Shown here one piece after another: positions 34,839 through 43,545 of a stretch of 64,000 nt of DNA; positions within the stretch are counted from its first letter, which is position 1; each line of letters starts with the position of its first letter. The translations under genes were made by a program, and so were the position numbers. The stretch is from Pseudonocardiales bacterium (GTDB taxonomy: Bacteria; Actinomycetota; Actinomycetes; Mycobacteriales; Pseudonocardiaceae). The stretch covers positions 1 through 64,000 of the forward strand of contig JAFAPC010000093.1 of NCBI GenBank assembly GCA_019247305.1, written 5' to 3'. The notes beneath the pieces were generated by a model. It saw only the letters and a list, made by a program, of their open reading frames with translations. It had not been told where the DNA came from and made no database searches.

Positions 34839-34997
34839 CCGCAGAGCCGGTGGGGGGGTTGGCAGACGACCCGACCCCTGCGGACCAGCTGAGGAGCGGC
34901 TGCTGGAGCGCATCCTCGGCGGGCCTACGGCCGGGATCGCCAGCGGGGACCGCTCCTCAGGTCCCTGCGCAGAGCGCAGCGAGAAGACAGAGTGCAG

Positions 34998-35777
34998 TTA
35001 GGAGGCAGCTGGGTTGGGGACGAAGACGCTGAACATGCCGCCCTGTGGGTCGCGCAGCACCGCCATTGTGCCGATCGAGAGGTGTCTCGGCCCGTCTATT
35101 ACGGTCCCGCCGAGCTCGGTGGCCCGTTGTGCGGCGGCGGAGGCGTCCTCGACGGCGAAGTAGACGTGCCAGTGGTTGGGGACGCCAGGGCGTGCTGCGG
35201 CGATCCCGGCAACGGTGTCCTCACCTGAGATGAATATGGTGTGCGGGCCTTCGTCAAAGTCCACGGTGCCGGTGGTCAGGCCGAGCACCTGATGGTAGAA
35301 GGCCACCGCAGCGCTCTCGTTGTCGGTCATCAGGTGGTTCCAGGTCATCGCGCCTGGCTCGTTGACTCGGGTTGCACCGATGTGGGCCCTCGCCTGCCAC
35401 AGCCCGACCGCAGCACCAGTCGGGTCCGTCACGAAGGCCATCCGCCCCGCGTGCATGACGTCGAACGGCGCCATCAGCACCTTCCCGCCGGCCGGCTCGA
35501 CTCGGGCGATCACCTCGTCGACGTCGTCGACAGCCAGGTAGGTGTGCCACGCCGGCGGGACACCCTGGGCGGCCATATCCGGCGGCTGCGGGGCGATCGC
35601 GGCGACCGCGCTGCCGTCTACCACCGCCATCGAGTACACCGGGCCTTCCGGCATCGGCACGTCGTCATACGTCCAGCCGAACAGCTGGCCGTAGAACGAC
35701 TTCGCGGCGTCCGGGTCGGTGGTCAGCAGGTCTGCCCAGTTGGGCGTGCCCTGGGTGTAGGAGGTGCGCTGAGACAT
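34998..35777 (-). CDS. VOC family protein, two glyoxalase-like domains (Rv0577-like)
   Basis: 259 residues. Two VOC repeats of about 125 residues: the first has GTPNWADLLTTDPDAAKSFY and GRMAFVTDPTGAAVGLWQ, the second MTWNHLMTDNESAAVAFYHQ and TMAVLRDPQGGMFSVF. The layout matches the mycobacterial Rv0577 (TB27.3) type, whose role is not settled. ATG 35777 has AGTGAGGAT upstream. The frame stays open to 35912 only because a 27-bp tandem repeat lies there. Confidence 0.9.
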   Translation of the reverse strand: MSQRTSYTQGTPNWADLLTTDPDAAKSFYGQLFGWTYDDVPMPEGPVYSMAVVDGSAVAAIAPQPPDMAAQGVPPAWHTYLAVDDVDEVIARVEPAGGKVLMAPFDVMHAGRMAFVTDPTGAAVGLWQARAHIGATRVNEPGAMTWNHLMTDNESAAVAFYHQVLGLTTGTVDFDEGPHTIFISGEDTVAGIAAARPGVPNHWHVYFAVEDASAAAQRATELGGTVIDGPRHLSIGTMAVLRDPQGGMFSVFVPNPAAS

Positions 35778-35805
35778 TCGGATCCTCACTTCTCTCCGGG
35801 GTCGG

Positions 35806-35886
35806 ATTGTCGGCTCCGCCGACAATAGCTGAATTGTCGGCTCCGCCGACGGTGACCGAATTGTCGGCTCCGCCGACGGTGACGGG
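35806..35886. repeat. Three 27-bp tandem repeats carrying a short dyad
   Basis: ATTGTCGGCTCCGCCGAC occurs at 35806, 35833 and 35860, exactly 27 bp apart. The dyad GTCGGC-TCC-GCCGAC in each can form a hairpin. It lies upstream of the VOC gene. Single related copies occur at 109-126 (two differences) and 54311-54328 (one difference), so this is a dispersed element. Confidence 0.85.
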
Positions 35887-36026
35887 CGGGGCGGCGGAAC
35901 GCGTGAGCGCACCTATTGTGTACCCTCGCTCCTTCTCGCGACTCGCCTGCGGACAAGGTGCTAGCCCGCAGGGGCGGCAGCGGGTGCCAGACCTGGAGTT
36001 CGGCCTCACCTAGGAGGAAAGCTCGT

Positions 36027-36896
36027 ATGCACCACCGCATCGTGAAAGGTCCGCGCCGTGCGCTCCGCGCGAGAGTGCCGGCAGCCGCCATGGCCTCCGT
36101 CGCTGCCGTGGCGTTGGCCGCCGTGCTCGTACCCGGCACCGCAGCGGCCGCCATCCCGGCCTGGGCGCCCGCGGCACAGGCTACCGTTCACCCCGGCGTG
36201 ATGACCGTCACTGAGGGCGGCGAGTGCACCGCCAATTTCATCTTCTACAACGCCACTGACGTGTTCATCGGGCAGGCCGCGCACTGTGCCGGCACCGGAG
36301 CTCCGACCGAGACCAGCGGCTGCACCGCCGGCACTAAGCCGCTGGGCACGCCGGTCAGCATCGCCGGGGCCAGCAAGCCGGGCACGTTGGTGTACAGCTC
36401 GTGGATCACCATGGCTGCGCGCGGCGAGAAGGATGCCAACACCTGCGACTTCAACGACCTCGCGCTCGTCAAGCTCGATCGAGCCGATCTGGGCAAGGTC
36501 AACCCGAGCGTGCCGTTCTTCGGCGGACCAACCGGTATCGCCACCGGCCCTACCACCCTCGGTGACACGGTACTGACCTACGGCAACTCGCCGCTGCGGG
36601 CCGGAATCGCTGCGCTGTCCCCGAAGCAGGGGGTCGTCGTCCGTGACGAAGGCGATGGCTGGTCGCACGTCTGCTACACCGCCACCCCCGGTGTCCCTGG
36701 TGACTCGGGTAGCGCGGTGCTGACCAAAGATGGCACGGCACTGGGTGTGCTGACCAGTCTGGCGGTGGCACCGCTGGCCGGCAGCAACGGCGTCGGTGAC
36801 CTGTCCCGAGAGTTGGACTACCTCAACGCCCACGGCGGCCTTGGCAGAGTCTCGCTCGCTCTGGGTACCGAACCGTTCCACGCTCTGTTCCCCTAG
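36027..36896 (+). CDS. Secreted trypsin-like serine protease
   Basis: 289 residues with an N-terminal signal peptide (Arg-rich start, then AAAMASVAAVALAAVLVPGT, cleavage after about residue 38). The S1 triad is visible: IGQAAHCAG (His), NDLALVKLD (Asp), PGVPGDSGSAVL (Ser). Cysteine pairs suggest disulfides in the exported form. ATG 36027 is preceded by AGGAGG. An extracellular enzyme; substrate unknown. Confidence 0.9.
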   Translation: MHHRIVKGPRRALRARVPAAAMASVAAVALAAVLVPGTAAAAIPAWAPAAQATVHPGVMTVTEGGECTANFIFYNATDVFIGQAAHCAGTGAPTETSGCTAGTKPLGTPVSIAGASKPGTLVYSSWITMAARGEKDANTCDFNDLALVKLDRADLGKVNPSVPFFGGPTGIATGPTTLGDTVLTYGNSPLRAGIAALSPKQGVVVRDEGDGWSHVCYTATPGVPGDSGSAVLTKDGTALGVLTSLAVAPLAGSNGVGDLSRELDYLNAHGGLGRVSLALGTEPFHALFP

Positions 36897-36942
36897 GTCG
36901 TGCCTGCAAGCGGGGTGGCCTTGGTTGTGTCAGGCTGTTGTC

Positions 36943-37962
36943 GTGCAGCTGGGAATGATCGGGCTGGGGCGGATGGGCGCCAACATTGTGCGGCGGTTGA
37001 TCCGCGGTGGGCATGACTGCGTTGTCTATGACGTCAACGAGCAGGCCGTGCAGCATCTGGCCGCCGACGGGGCGACCGGCACACGTTCCCTGGCGGAGTT
37101 CGCGGCCAAGCTGAGCCCTCCGCGGGCAGCGTGGATCATGATTCCGACCGCGCTGGTCAGGCAGACCGTCGATCAGCTCGCCACGTACTTCGAACCAGGC
37201 GACATCATCATCGACGGTGGCAACAGCCACTACCGCGACGACGTAGATCGCGCCCGCGCGCTGGCCCCGCGAGGCATCCACTACCTCGACGTCGGCACCA
37301 GCGGTGGGGTGTGGGGCCTCGAGCGGGGATACTGCCTGATGATCGGCGGTGACCGGGAGGCGGTTGAGCACCTTGACTCGATCTTCCGGACGATCGCGCC
37401 GGGGGTAGCCGGCGCGGCTCGCACCCCCGGGCGCGCGGACGAGCCGACCAGCGCCGAGCATGGCTACCTGCACTGCGGACCACCCGGCGCGGGCCACTTC
37501 GTCAAGATGGTGCACAACGGCATTGAGTACGGCCTGATGGCCGCGTACGCCGAGGGCTTCAACGTGCTGCGCCACGCCAACATCGGAAACAGCGAGGCCC
37601 TGGCCGACGCCGAGACCGCGCCGCTGCGCGACCCGGAGTACTACCAGTATGATTTCGATCTTCCGCAAGTCGCCGAACTGTGGCGACGCGGCACCGTGAT
37701 CGCCTCGTGGCTGCTCGACCTGACCGCCAGCGCCCTGCACCAGTCACCGCAGCTGGACGACTTCAGCGGCCGAGTCTCGGACTCTGGCGAGGGCCGCTGG
37801 ACGGTGCTGGCGGCCGTCGATGAGGGTGTCCCCGCGAACGTGCTCAGCGCCGCATTGTATGGACGCTTCAGCTCCCGCCGCGAGGGCGACTACAGTGACA
37901 AGCTGATCTCAGCGATGCGCAAGGAATTCGGCGGACACGTCGAACGCCCGACCGGAGAGTGA
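36943..37962 (+). CDS. gnd: 6-phosphogluconate dehydrogenase, decarboxylating (short form)
   Basis: Oxidises 6-phosphogluconate to ribulose 5-phosphate, CO2 and NAD(P)H in the pentose phosphate pathway. 339 residues: LGMIGLGRMGANIVRRL (dinucleotide fold), IIIDGGNSHYRDD, YLDVGTSGGVWGLERGYCLM and HCGPPGAGHFVKMVHNGIEYG with the catalytic Lys and Asn. The length marks the short, usually NAD-preferring form (GndA/YqeC-type). GTG 36943. Its stop overlaps the next gene (GTGA). Confidence 0.93.
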   Translation: MQLGMIGLGRMGANIVRRLIRGGHDCVVYDVNEQAVQHLAADGATGTRSLAEFAAKLSPPRAAWIMIPTALVRQTVDQLATYFEPGDIIIDGGNSHYRDDVDRARALAPRGIHYLDVGTSGGVWGLERGYCLMIGGDREAVEHLDSIFRTIAPGVAGAARTPGRADEPTSAEHGYLHCGPPGAGHFVKMVHNGIEYGLMAAYAEGFNVLRHANIGNSEALADAETAPLRDPEYYQYDFDLPQVAELWRRGTVIASWLLDLTASALHQSPQLDDFSGRVSDSGEGRWTVLAAVDEGVPANVLSAALYGRFSSRREGDYSDKLISAMRKEFGGHVERPTGE

Positions 37963-38636
37963 CCATGGACAGCGTCCTGGCGATTCTCTTCGACATCGAC
38001 GGCACACTGATCACCACCGGCGGCGCCAGCGCGGTCGCGTGGCGCCGGGCGTTCGCCGACCTCTACGGGATCTCCGCCGACATCCGCGAGTCCACCCACG
38101 CCGGCATGACCGACCCCGAGGTCGGCCGACTGACCTTCACGGCCGTGATCGGCCACGATCCCAGCCCGCGTGAGCTGGCGGCGCTGATGGCCAAGCGGCT
38201 GGAACATCTGCCCGCCGCGGTGGCGCAGTCCACCGGCTACCGCGTGCTGCCGGGGGTGCGGGAGCTGCTGCCGGCACTGGTAGACCAGGGATACCTGCTG
38301 GGTCTGACCACCGGTCTGGTCGAGTCCGCGGCGCACATCAAGCTAGCCCGCGGTGATCTCAACAAGTACTTCCATTTCGGCGGGTACGGCTCGGACTCAC
38401 CGGATCGCACCGAGCTGACCCGACGTGGCATCCAGCGGGCCGGCGCGGTGCTCGGCACGCCCCTGGATCCCCACCAAGTCTGGGTCCTCGGCGATACCCC
38501 CCTGGACATCGCCGCCGCGCACGGCGCCGGTGCTGTCGCGATCGGCGTCGCCAGCGGCGAGTACACCACTGACGCGCTCCACGATGCCGGCGCGGATCAC
38601 GTCCTGTCCGCGCTCACCGACAAGCTCCCCCTGTAG
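37959..38636 (+). CDS. HAD-family phosphatase
   Basis: 225 residues, phosphoglycolate-phosphatase-like: FDIDGTLITTGG (nucleophile Asp, DxDGT), TGLVESAA (motif II Thr), and VWVLGDTPLDIAAAHGAGA (motif IV). The Lys of motif III is not in the usual place. The gene overlaps gnd (GTGA; ATG 37965 is an alternative start), so it probably acts on a pentose-phosphate-pathway metabolite or by-product; this is inferred. Confidence 0.88.
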   Translation: MTMDSVLAILFDIDGTLITTGGASAVAWRRAFADLYGISADIRESTHAGMTDPEVGRLTFTAVIGHDPSPRELAALMAKRLEHLPAAVAQSTGYRVLPGVRELLPALVDQGYLLGLTTGLVESAAHIKLARGDLNKYFHFGGYGSDSPDRTELTRRGIQRAGAVLGTPLDPHQVWVLGDTPLDIAAAHGAGAVAIGVASGEYTTDALHDAGADHVLSALTDKLPL

Positions 38637-38656
38637 CGCTCACGGGTGTGGGCAGG

Positions 38657-39568
38657 CTATGACGCGGTCGTGCCGAGCAAGCCCGCCAAGACGCGGGCTC
38701 CGGCGGTGACGACCGCAGGAACCGTGGAGTAGGAGTCAGCCGACGCGGCGGCCAGCACCACCACCACGTAGCGCAAATCCGTCCCGACCAGACCGGTGCT
38801 GTTCATCACCGCCTGAGAGCCACTGGTTCCCCAGCCTTGCTTGATTGCCCACGTGCTGTGCGGCATCCCGCGCGGAATGCCAAAGTATTGGTCGAAGCCG
38901 TCCGTAGCGATCTGTGGGGCGTCGGCCAGGGCACCGAGCACGAGGTCGCGGTCCGGGTTGGGTAGCTGATCGGTGATATAGCGATACACCGTCACCATGT
39001 CCTGCGGTGTGATTTTTGTGTCGCCCCACTCACTGGGATCGTCCGGCGGCCGAGTGCCGGTGAGCCCAAGTAGGCTGACCATTCTGGTCACGATGGCGGG
39101 ACCACCATGGGCGGTCCAGAGGCGGTCCGCGATCTGGTCGTCGCTGTCGGCGAGCATCTGGTGTATTTCCTGCCGTGTCTCCTCGTCCAGGGCCACCCAG
39201 TTATCGCTGGCCAATGTGTCCAACGCGATCAGCAACTTGACCACCGACATAGCGGGAAATTGCTGGCCAGTGTGGTGACTAGTGAGCACCGTGCCGGTTT
39301 GCCGATCGAAAACCTCAAAGCCAACCTGGGCGTTCGGCAGCACCGCCTGCATTGCCTGCTGCACCGCCGCCGCCGTGGCGAGCGGGTCGACAGGGGAGGG
39401 AACCGGATTGCGGACCGTCGTCATCGGCGCGGCACGTGGGGTCAGCGTCGCGCGCCCGGTCACACTTAAGTGGTGAACAGCTGGCACGATCGCCGCGGAA
39501 GCCACCCCGGCACCAGCGGCGCAGAGTAGCACTGCCGTCACCAATACTAGGAGACGCTTCACATCCAT
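38657..39568 (-). CDS. Secreted beta-lactamase-like serine hydrolase
   Basis: 303 residues with an N-terminal signal or anchor (RLLVLVTAVLLCAAGAGVASA). The core belongs to the beta-lactamase/transpeptidase-like superfamily: AMSVVKLLIALD carries the S-x-x-K nucleophile motif, LADSDDQIADRLW may replace the SDN loop, and AIKQGWGTSG the KTG motif (K-Q-G). Since these deviate from class A enzymes, a true lactamase is uncertain; a cell-wall-related hydrolase is possible. Divergent from the TNT gene. Confidence 0.8.
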   Translation of the reverse strand: MDVKRLLVLVTAVLLCAAGAGVASAAIVPAVHHLSVTGRATLTPRAAPMTTVRNPVPSPVDPLATAAAVQQAMQAVLPNAQVGFEVFDRQTGTVLTSHHTGQQFPAMSVVKLLIALDTLASDNWVALDEETRQEIHQMLADSDDQIADRLWTAHGGPAIVTRMVSLLGLTGTRPPDDPSEWGDTKITPQDMVTVYRYITDQLPNPDRDLVLGALADAPQIATDGFDQYFGIPRGMPHSTWAIKQGWGTSGSQAVMNSTGLVGTDLRYVVVVLAAASADSYSTVPAVVTAGARVLAGLLGTTAS

Positions 39569-39686
39569 TGAATCGTGATACTGGTCCCAGGACTTACGCT
39601 ATGGGCAAATTTCCTAGAAAACCTTCAGGAAACTGCACCATCAGTGGCCGCATCGTGACGCGTCCGCGGTCGTTCATTGAGGAAAC

Positions 39687-39708
39687 CCTGCCGCAGCGCT
39701 GCGGCAGG
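39687..39708. promoter_or_regulatory. 22-bp perfect palindrome before the TNT gene
   Basis: The arms CCTGCCGCAGC and GCTGCGGCAGG abut without spacer, ending 22 nt before the GTG of the TNT gene. It could be an operator or a hairpin close to the ribosome binding site. Confidence 0.5.
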
Positions 39709-39730
39709 TCGGCCTCGTGAAAGGAGCCCC

Positions 39731-40405
39731 GTGGCTCGTCGTCGCGTGTGGTTGCGCTGCGCCAGTACCCTGTTCGCCGCGACCGCACTGCCCGGGGCAG
39801 CGGCCGCCACCCCGGCCGCTGCCGCTCCGGAGGCGTACCTGACGCAGTGTTCGACTACCTACTACGCCAGTGACTCTCGGCTCGGCCCGGCCGAGCTGCC
39901 AGTGCCCGGCCAAAGCGAAATCGGCGACGAGTTGGCCGGCTACCAGCGGACCGGCAGCGAAACTCCAGAAGGATTCCTGGCGCGGTACTACGACAGCACC
40001 GCCAACGGAGGCCACGGAAGTTTTATCTACCCGCCTGATAACGGCTTCGTGATCGACAGCGCTGGTGCTCCCGTCGAATCCCCCCAGACCTTAGCGGCCG
40101 GGGAACAGCTAGACCGTTACGGCAGTGAGTTCGGCAACTTCCTCGCCCCGTACGGTACCCCTTACAGTGGCCGGTCTTTCCCGCCAGCAAGCCTGGATAC
40201 GGTCGATGCGAACTACACCTGCAACTACCACGCTTACCGAGTGCTCAAACCGTTCGCTGTCGAAGCCGGGCCGGCCGCCCCGTGGTTCGCACAGCACGGT
40301 GGAGGCCAGCGATACCACCTTGATGGCGCGCTGTTACCCGGCGGCCCGGCCCACCCCAATGTCAAGTACTTGCTCGATCATGGTTACCTTGAACGGCTGA
40401 GTTGA
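39731..40405 (+). CDS. Secreted TNT-domain (NAD+ glycohydrolase) protein
   Basis: 224 residues with a signal peptide (ARRRVWLRCASTLFAATALP, Ala-rich cleavage region to about 38). The C-terminal half is a TNT domain, as in the tuberculosis necrotizing toxin CpnT: GEQLDRYGSEFGNFLAPYGT, RSFPPASL, YRVLKPFAVEAGPAAPWFAQ and GGGQRYHLDG, with the Tyr/Arg and Gln of the NADase site in place. Such domains hydrolyse NAD+. GTG 39731 has AGGAG. No neighbouring immunity gene is evident. Confidence 0.85.
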   Translation: MARRRVWLRCASTLFAATALPGAAAATPAAAAPEAYLTQCSTTYYASDSRLGPAELPVPGQSEIGDELAGYQRTGSETPEGFLARYYDSTANGGHGSFIYPPDNGFVIDSAGAPVESPQTLAAGEQLDRYGSEFGNFLAPYGTPYSGRSFPPASLDTVDANYTCNYHAYRVLKPFAVEAGPAAPWFAQHGGGQRYHLDGALLPGGPAHPNVKYLLDHGYLERLS

Positions 40406-40493
40406 CGTATGGGCCACCGCGTTGGCTTGGCGGACGGGGCTGCCCTCGATCAGAACAACCCTGCGGTCAGGACATCTTGATGATCATGAAAAT

Positions 40494-40515
40494 GTGATCA
40501 TTGAGTTATGATCAC
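40494..40515. promoter_or_regulatory. Inverted repeat, candidate TetR operator
   Basis: GTGATCAT (40494-40501) and ATGATCAC (40508-40515) flank a 6-nt spacer, with another TGATCAT just upstream. It lies 100 nt before the TetR gene and fits an autoregulatory operator. Confidence 0.55.
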
Positions 40516-40615
40516 GAAAACACCCTGTTATCGGAACGCTGCGTGCTCTACTCTATGGTACCGCTCCGACTTAGAAACATCTTTAGTGTTGCCTAGAGCA
40601 CGAGAGGTGTAGACG

Positions 40616-41239
40616 TTGAGCAGCGTGGGCAAGGCCTACGGGCCTGCACCGACGGTGGCCGACCACCGCAAAGGACCTCGACGCCGTGGTAACGCGCTCT
40701 ACGCGGCGATCTTCGAAGCCACCTTGGAGGAGCTGACCGAGGTGGGCTATGCGCAACTGAAGATGGAACATGTGGCCAACCGAGCCCGAGCCAGCAAGGG
40801 ATCCCTGTATCGGCGCTGGTCAAGCCGCGCCGAGCTGGTCGCCGACGCGGTCCACTACGCCTTTCCCGGCTGCACCGAGCCGCCCGACACCGGCAGTGTG
40901 CGCGAAGACATCCTCCTGTGCCTGCGAGGAGTCGCCAACCTCCTCAACGGTCCCTCCGGCGAGGCAGCCCGCGGTCTGTTGGCCGAGACCATCGGAAATC
41001 CCGAGCTCATGGAGGTCTTCCGGTCCCGCTTCATCGATCCCGGCGTCGAGCTCTTCCTCGATACGCTCCGGCGAGGCGCCGCTCGCGGCGAGGTCCGCAC
41101 CAGCGCGCTCACGTCCCGCATCGCGAGCGTCGGTCCCGACCTGCTCCGGCAGTATTTCCTGGTACACCGCTCGCCAGTGCCCGACCAGGTGTTGATCGAG
41201 ATCGTCGATGAGGTGGTCCTTCCGCTGGTCCGGGCCTAA
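40616..41239 (+). CDS. TetR-family transcriptional regulator
   Basis: 207 residues. The N-terminal helix-turn-helix is clear (ALYAAIFEATLEELTEVGYA, MEHVANRARASKGSLYRRW), with a variable ligand domain after it. TTG 40616 has GAGAGG upstream; GTG 40625 is an alternative. It precedes an HlyD-type adaptor gene by about 100 nt and probably controls itself and the export genes. Confidence 0.88.
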   Translation: MSSVGKAYGPAPTVADHRKGPRRRGNALYAAIFEATLEELTEVGYAQLKMEHVANRARASKGSLYRRWSSRAELVADAVHYAFPGCTEPPDTGSVREDILLCLRGVANLLNGPSGEAARGLLAETIGNPELMEVFRSRFIDPGVELFLDTLRRGAARGEVRTSALTSRIASVGPDLLRQYFLVHRSPVPDQVLIEIVDEVVLPLVRA

Positions 41240-41340
41240 CTCGGCGGTAAAACTGGTCGCGCCGGCAGACTCCCCAAGTTAAGGTACGGCGCGTAGTCTA
41301 TGAAGTTGAAGCTCCACCACATCGATGGGGAGGTGTGAGT

Positions 41341-42075
41341 ATGGAAGGCCCTGTGGCGGCGCCACCCGCGTCAGACAACCGGACTGACGGCACCACGCCC
41401 ACGGCACCTGAACAGCGCAAGCTCAAACGCTCCACCCGGATCGCCCTGATCATAATCCTGATCTTGGCGTTGATCGCCGGCGCAGCTTTCGCCGCAAGTT
41501 ACTTCCTCAACGCCCGCAACTACGTCAGCACCGACAACGCCCAGGTCGACGGCCAGCAAATCATGATCAACGCCCCCGCCACCGGCACTCTCGTCGACTG
41601 GCGCATCTTCCAGGGCGCCGTGGTCCACAAAGATGAGGTCGTCGGCCGCATCAAGATCCAAGATGGGTTCGCCCAGCCCCTCATGAGCATCCGCGCCCCC
41701 TCCGACGGCACTATCGCGGTAGACAACGGGGTGCCGGGTACGTACCTCACCACGGGCACCCAACTCGCTATCGGCTACGACTTGAGCAAGATCTATGTCA
41801 CGGCCCGTGTCGACGAGACTGACGTCAGAGCGGTGCGCATCGGCCAGCCGGTTGACATATACGTCGACGCCTATTCGCATACACCGCTCGGCGGCCGTGT
41901 CCGCGAGATCAAAGGGGGAGCCGCCAATGTGTTCTCGCTGTTCCCGCAGAGCAACACCGAGGGCAACTTCCAAAAGGTTACCCAGGTTATCCCAATCAAG
42001 ATCGGAATCGAAAACCCTGGGAACTTAGACCTCGTTCCTGGCATGAACGTCACTGTTTACATCCACAAACACTGA
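41341..42075 (+). CDS. HlyD/EmrA-like membrane-fusion adaptor
   Basis: 244 residues: a cytosolic tail, one membrane segment (IALIIILILALIAGAAFAAS), then a periplasmic-adaptor-like fold with YVSTDNAQVDGQQIMINAPA, the start of the biotinyl-lipoyl domain, and IRAPSDGTIAVDNGV, its second half. The coiled-coil hairpin is nearly absent. ATG 41341 has GGGGAGG at good spacing. The usual MFS partner (EmrB) is not next to it, so it may serve the ABC exporter at 43.9 kb. Confidence 0.85.
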   Translation: MEGPVAAPPASDNRTDGTTPTAPEQRKLKRSTRIALIIILILALIAGAAFAASYFLNARNYVSTDNAQVDGQQIMINAPATGTLVDWRIFQGAVVHKDEVVGRIKIQDGFAQPLMSIRAPSDGTIAVDNGVPGTYLTTGTQLAIGYDLSKIYVTARVDETDVRAVRIGQPVDIYVDAYSHTPLGGRVREIKGGAANVFSLFPQSNTEGNFQKVTQVIPIKIGIENPGNLDLVPGMNVTVYIHKH

Positions 42076-42343
42076 CCGCGCCACGGATCTCACCACCGCC
42101 AATCACGCGACGCAGTGTGCCGCGACGTCCGCGACTCAACTCAGGCGACCACCCCGGAACTACCGCATCCGATGTAGGGAGACAGCATAACCTGGGGTAT
42201 GTCGAAAATGATCCGTGAAGCTGACGACCAGCTCCCGAGTAGCCGGCATGCTAAGGGTACTGGTACACAACTCGAACAACCATAAAATTGATTCAAACGA
42301 GCGCCGGGCGCAAAACTGCACCTCGGTGTCACAGAGGAGCCTT

Positions 42344-43042
42344 GTGTCTATAGCCGAAACACTCCCCCGAGCAGTCGCCGTCCGGACGTGTGCTGGGTCC
42401 GAGGTCTCCGCCCGTCGAGTAGCCGGCCTGCTGGCTCAGGTGAGCGAGGGCAACTCAGCCGCCTGGGAAGAAATCGTGCGCCGGTACGGGACGCTCGTGT
42501 CAGCGACAGTGCGCTCCTTCCGGCTACAAGACGCCGACGCACTCGACGCGATCCAGACGACCTGGCTACGCCTCGCCGAAAACACCCACCGCATCCTGTA
42601 TCCCGACCGACTGGGCGCCTGGCTGACCACCACCGCCCGCCACGAATGCCTCCGTATCCTGCACCGCACCACATCCACTCCAGACCCCATCGAAACCGTG
42701 GTCGACACCCTTGCCGACCCAGCATCAGGTCCAGAACAGCACGCCCTCGACACCGACGCTGCCCGCACACTCTGGACTCTCGTCGAAGAACTACCACCCC
42801 GCCAACGCACCCTGCTGCACGCCCTGTTCACCGATGACCCTCAGCCCTACACCGACCTAGCCCGCACCGCCGGAATCCCCACCGGCGCCATCGGACCCAC
42901 CCGAAAACGCGCGCTACGCCAACTCCGAGACAAGCTCACCGAACGCGGGCTGGGACAGCGGCCGCGTGAGGAGCTCTGCCGTGTCCACACCGTGCGGGGG
43001 GCAGTGGCCCGCGACACGACGCAGCTGCGGCCAACCGGGTGA
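42344..43042 (+). CDS. ECF-type RNA polymerase sigma factor
   Basis: 232 residues. Region 2 is visible in AAWEEIVRRYGTLVSATVRS and DADALDAIQTTWLRLAENTH, region 4 in LVEELPPRQRTLLHALF and PYTDLARTAGIPTGAIGPTR. GTG 42344 has GGAG four bases before. No anti-sigma gene with membrane segments follows. Placed before the Trp-rich peptide gene, it could drive that cluster; this is inferred from position only. Confidence 0.88.
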   Translation: MSIAETLPRAVAVRTCAGSEVSARRVAGLLAQVSEGNSAAWEEIVRRYGTLVSATVRSFRLQDADALDAIQTTWLRLAENTHRILYPDRLGAWLTTTARHECLRILHRTTSTPDPIETVVDTLADPASGPEQHALDTDAARTLWTLVEELPPRQRTLLHALFTDDPQPYTDLARTAGIPTGAIGPTRKRALRQLRDKLTERGLGQRPREELCRVHTVRGAVARDTTQLRPTG

Positions 43043-43545
43043 TTAACCGTTCCACGTGTATCAACGCAGCGGCGCTGACGTTCTAATTATCTAGGGAGTC
43101 GACATAAAGGTAACAAAAGGGTTAAGCTAGTAGCACAGGATGGCTGGTCACAGCTCCGGCGGCGTCTCACGCGTCGGCTTGGCCCGGGTCCTTGGCCGGA
43201 CTCCTTGGCCGGGGCCCGCCGGGCGAAGCCAAGCGGGGTCGCCAACCATCGGCAAGTGGCGAGTCAGGGGCAAGTAGGGGGAGTTCCCATGATCGAGGGG
43301 TCACCGGCGCAGACCAACCCAGCATCGCTGGCCTTGGTGATCAGCACGAAGCCCTCACCGATGAGCGCTGGCCACACATAGCGGATTGACCGCCGCTGGG
43401 GTAATAACTGCACGCGAAAATCGCAAGACTTGCCGCTTTCCCTGGGTCGGCCACTTAGTGCCGGCGGAGGGATGGCGCCTAATGTCTTCTTGGGAAGAGA
43501 GTTCCCGGGAAAGAGACGTTCCTGGGAAAGGAGGAGGGAGAGGAA
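43043..43545. other. Intergenic region upstream of the Trp-rich peptide gene
   Basis: About 500 nt without a supported gene. It should contain the promoter of the peptide-exporter-monooxygenase unit. A minus-strand frame with RYVWPALIGEGFVLITKASD at about 43290-43380 looks protein-like but has no start or family I can support. Several copies of TTGGCC/CCTTGGCCGG occur at 43170-43210. Confidence 0.45.

Noticed and set aside
35806-35886. CRISPR-like repeats at 35.8 kb
   Set aside because: The period is 27 bp with only 9 bp between the 18-bp units, too short for spacers.
35778-35912. N-terminal extension of the VOC protein
   Set aside because: It is the translated 27-bp tandem repeat (SAEPTI units); the real start has a good ribosome binding site at 35777.
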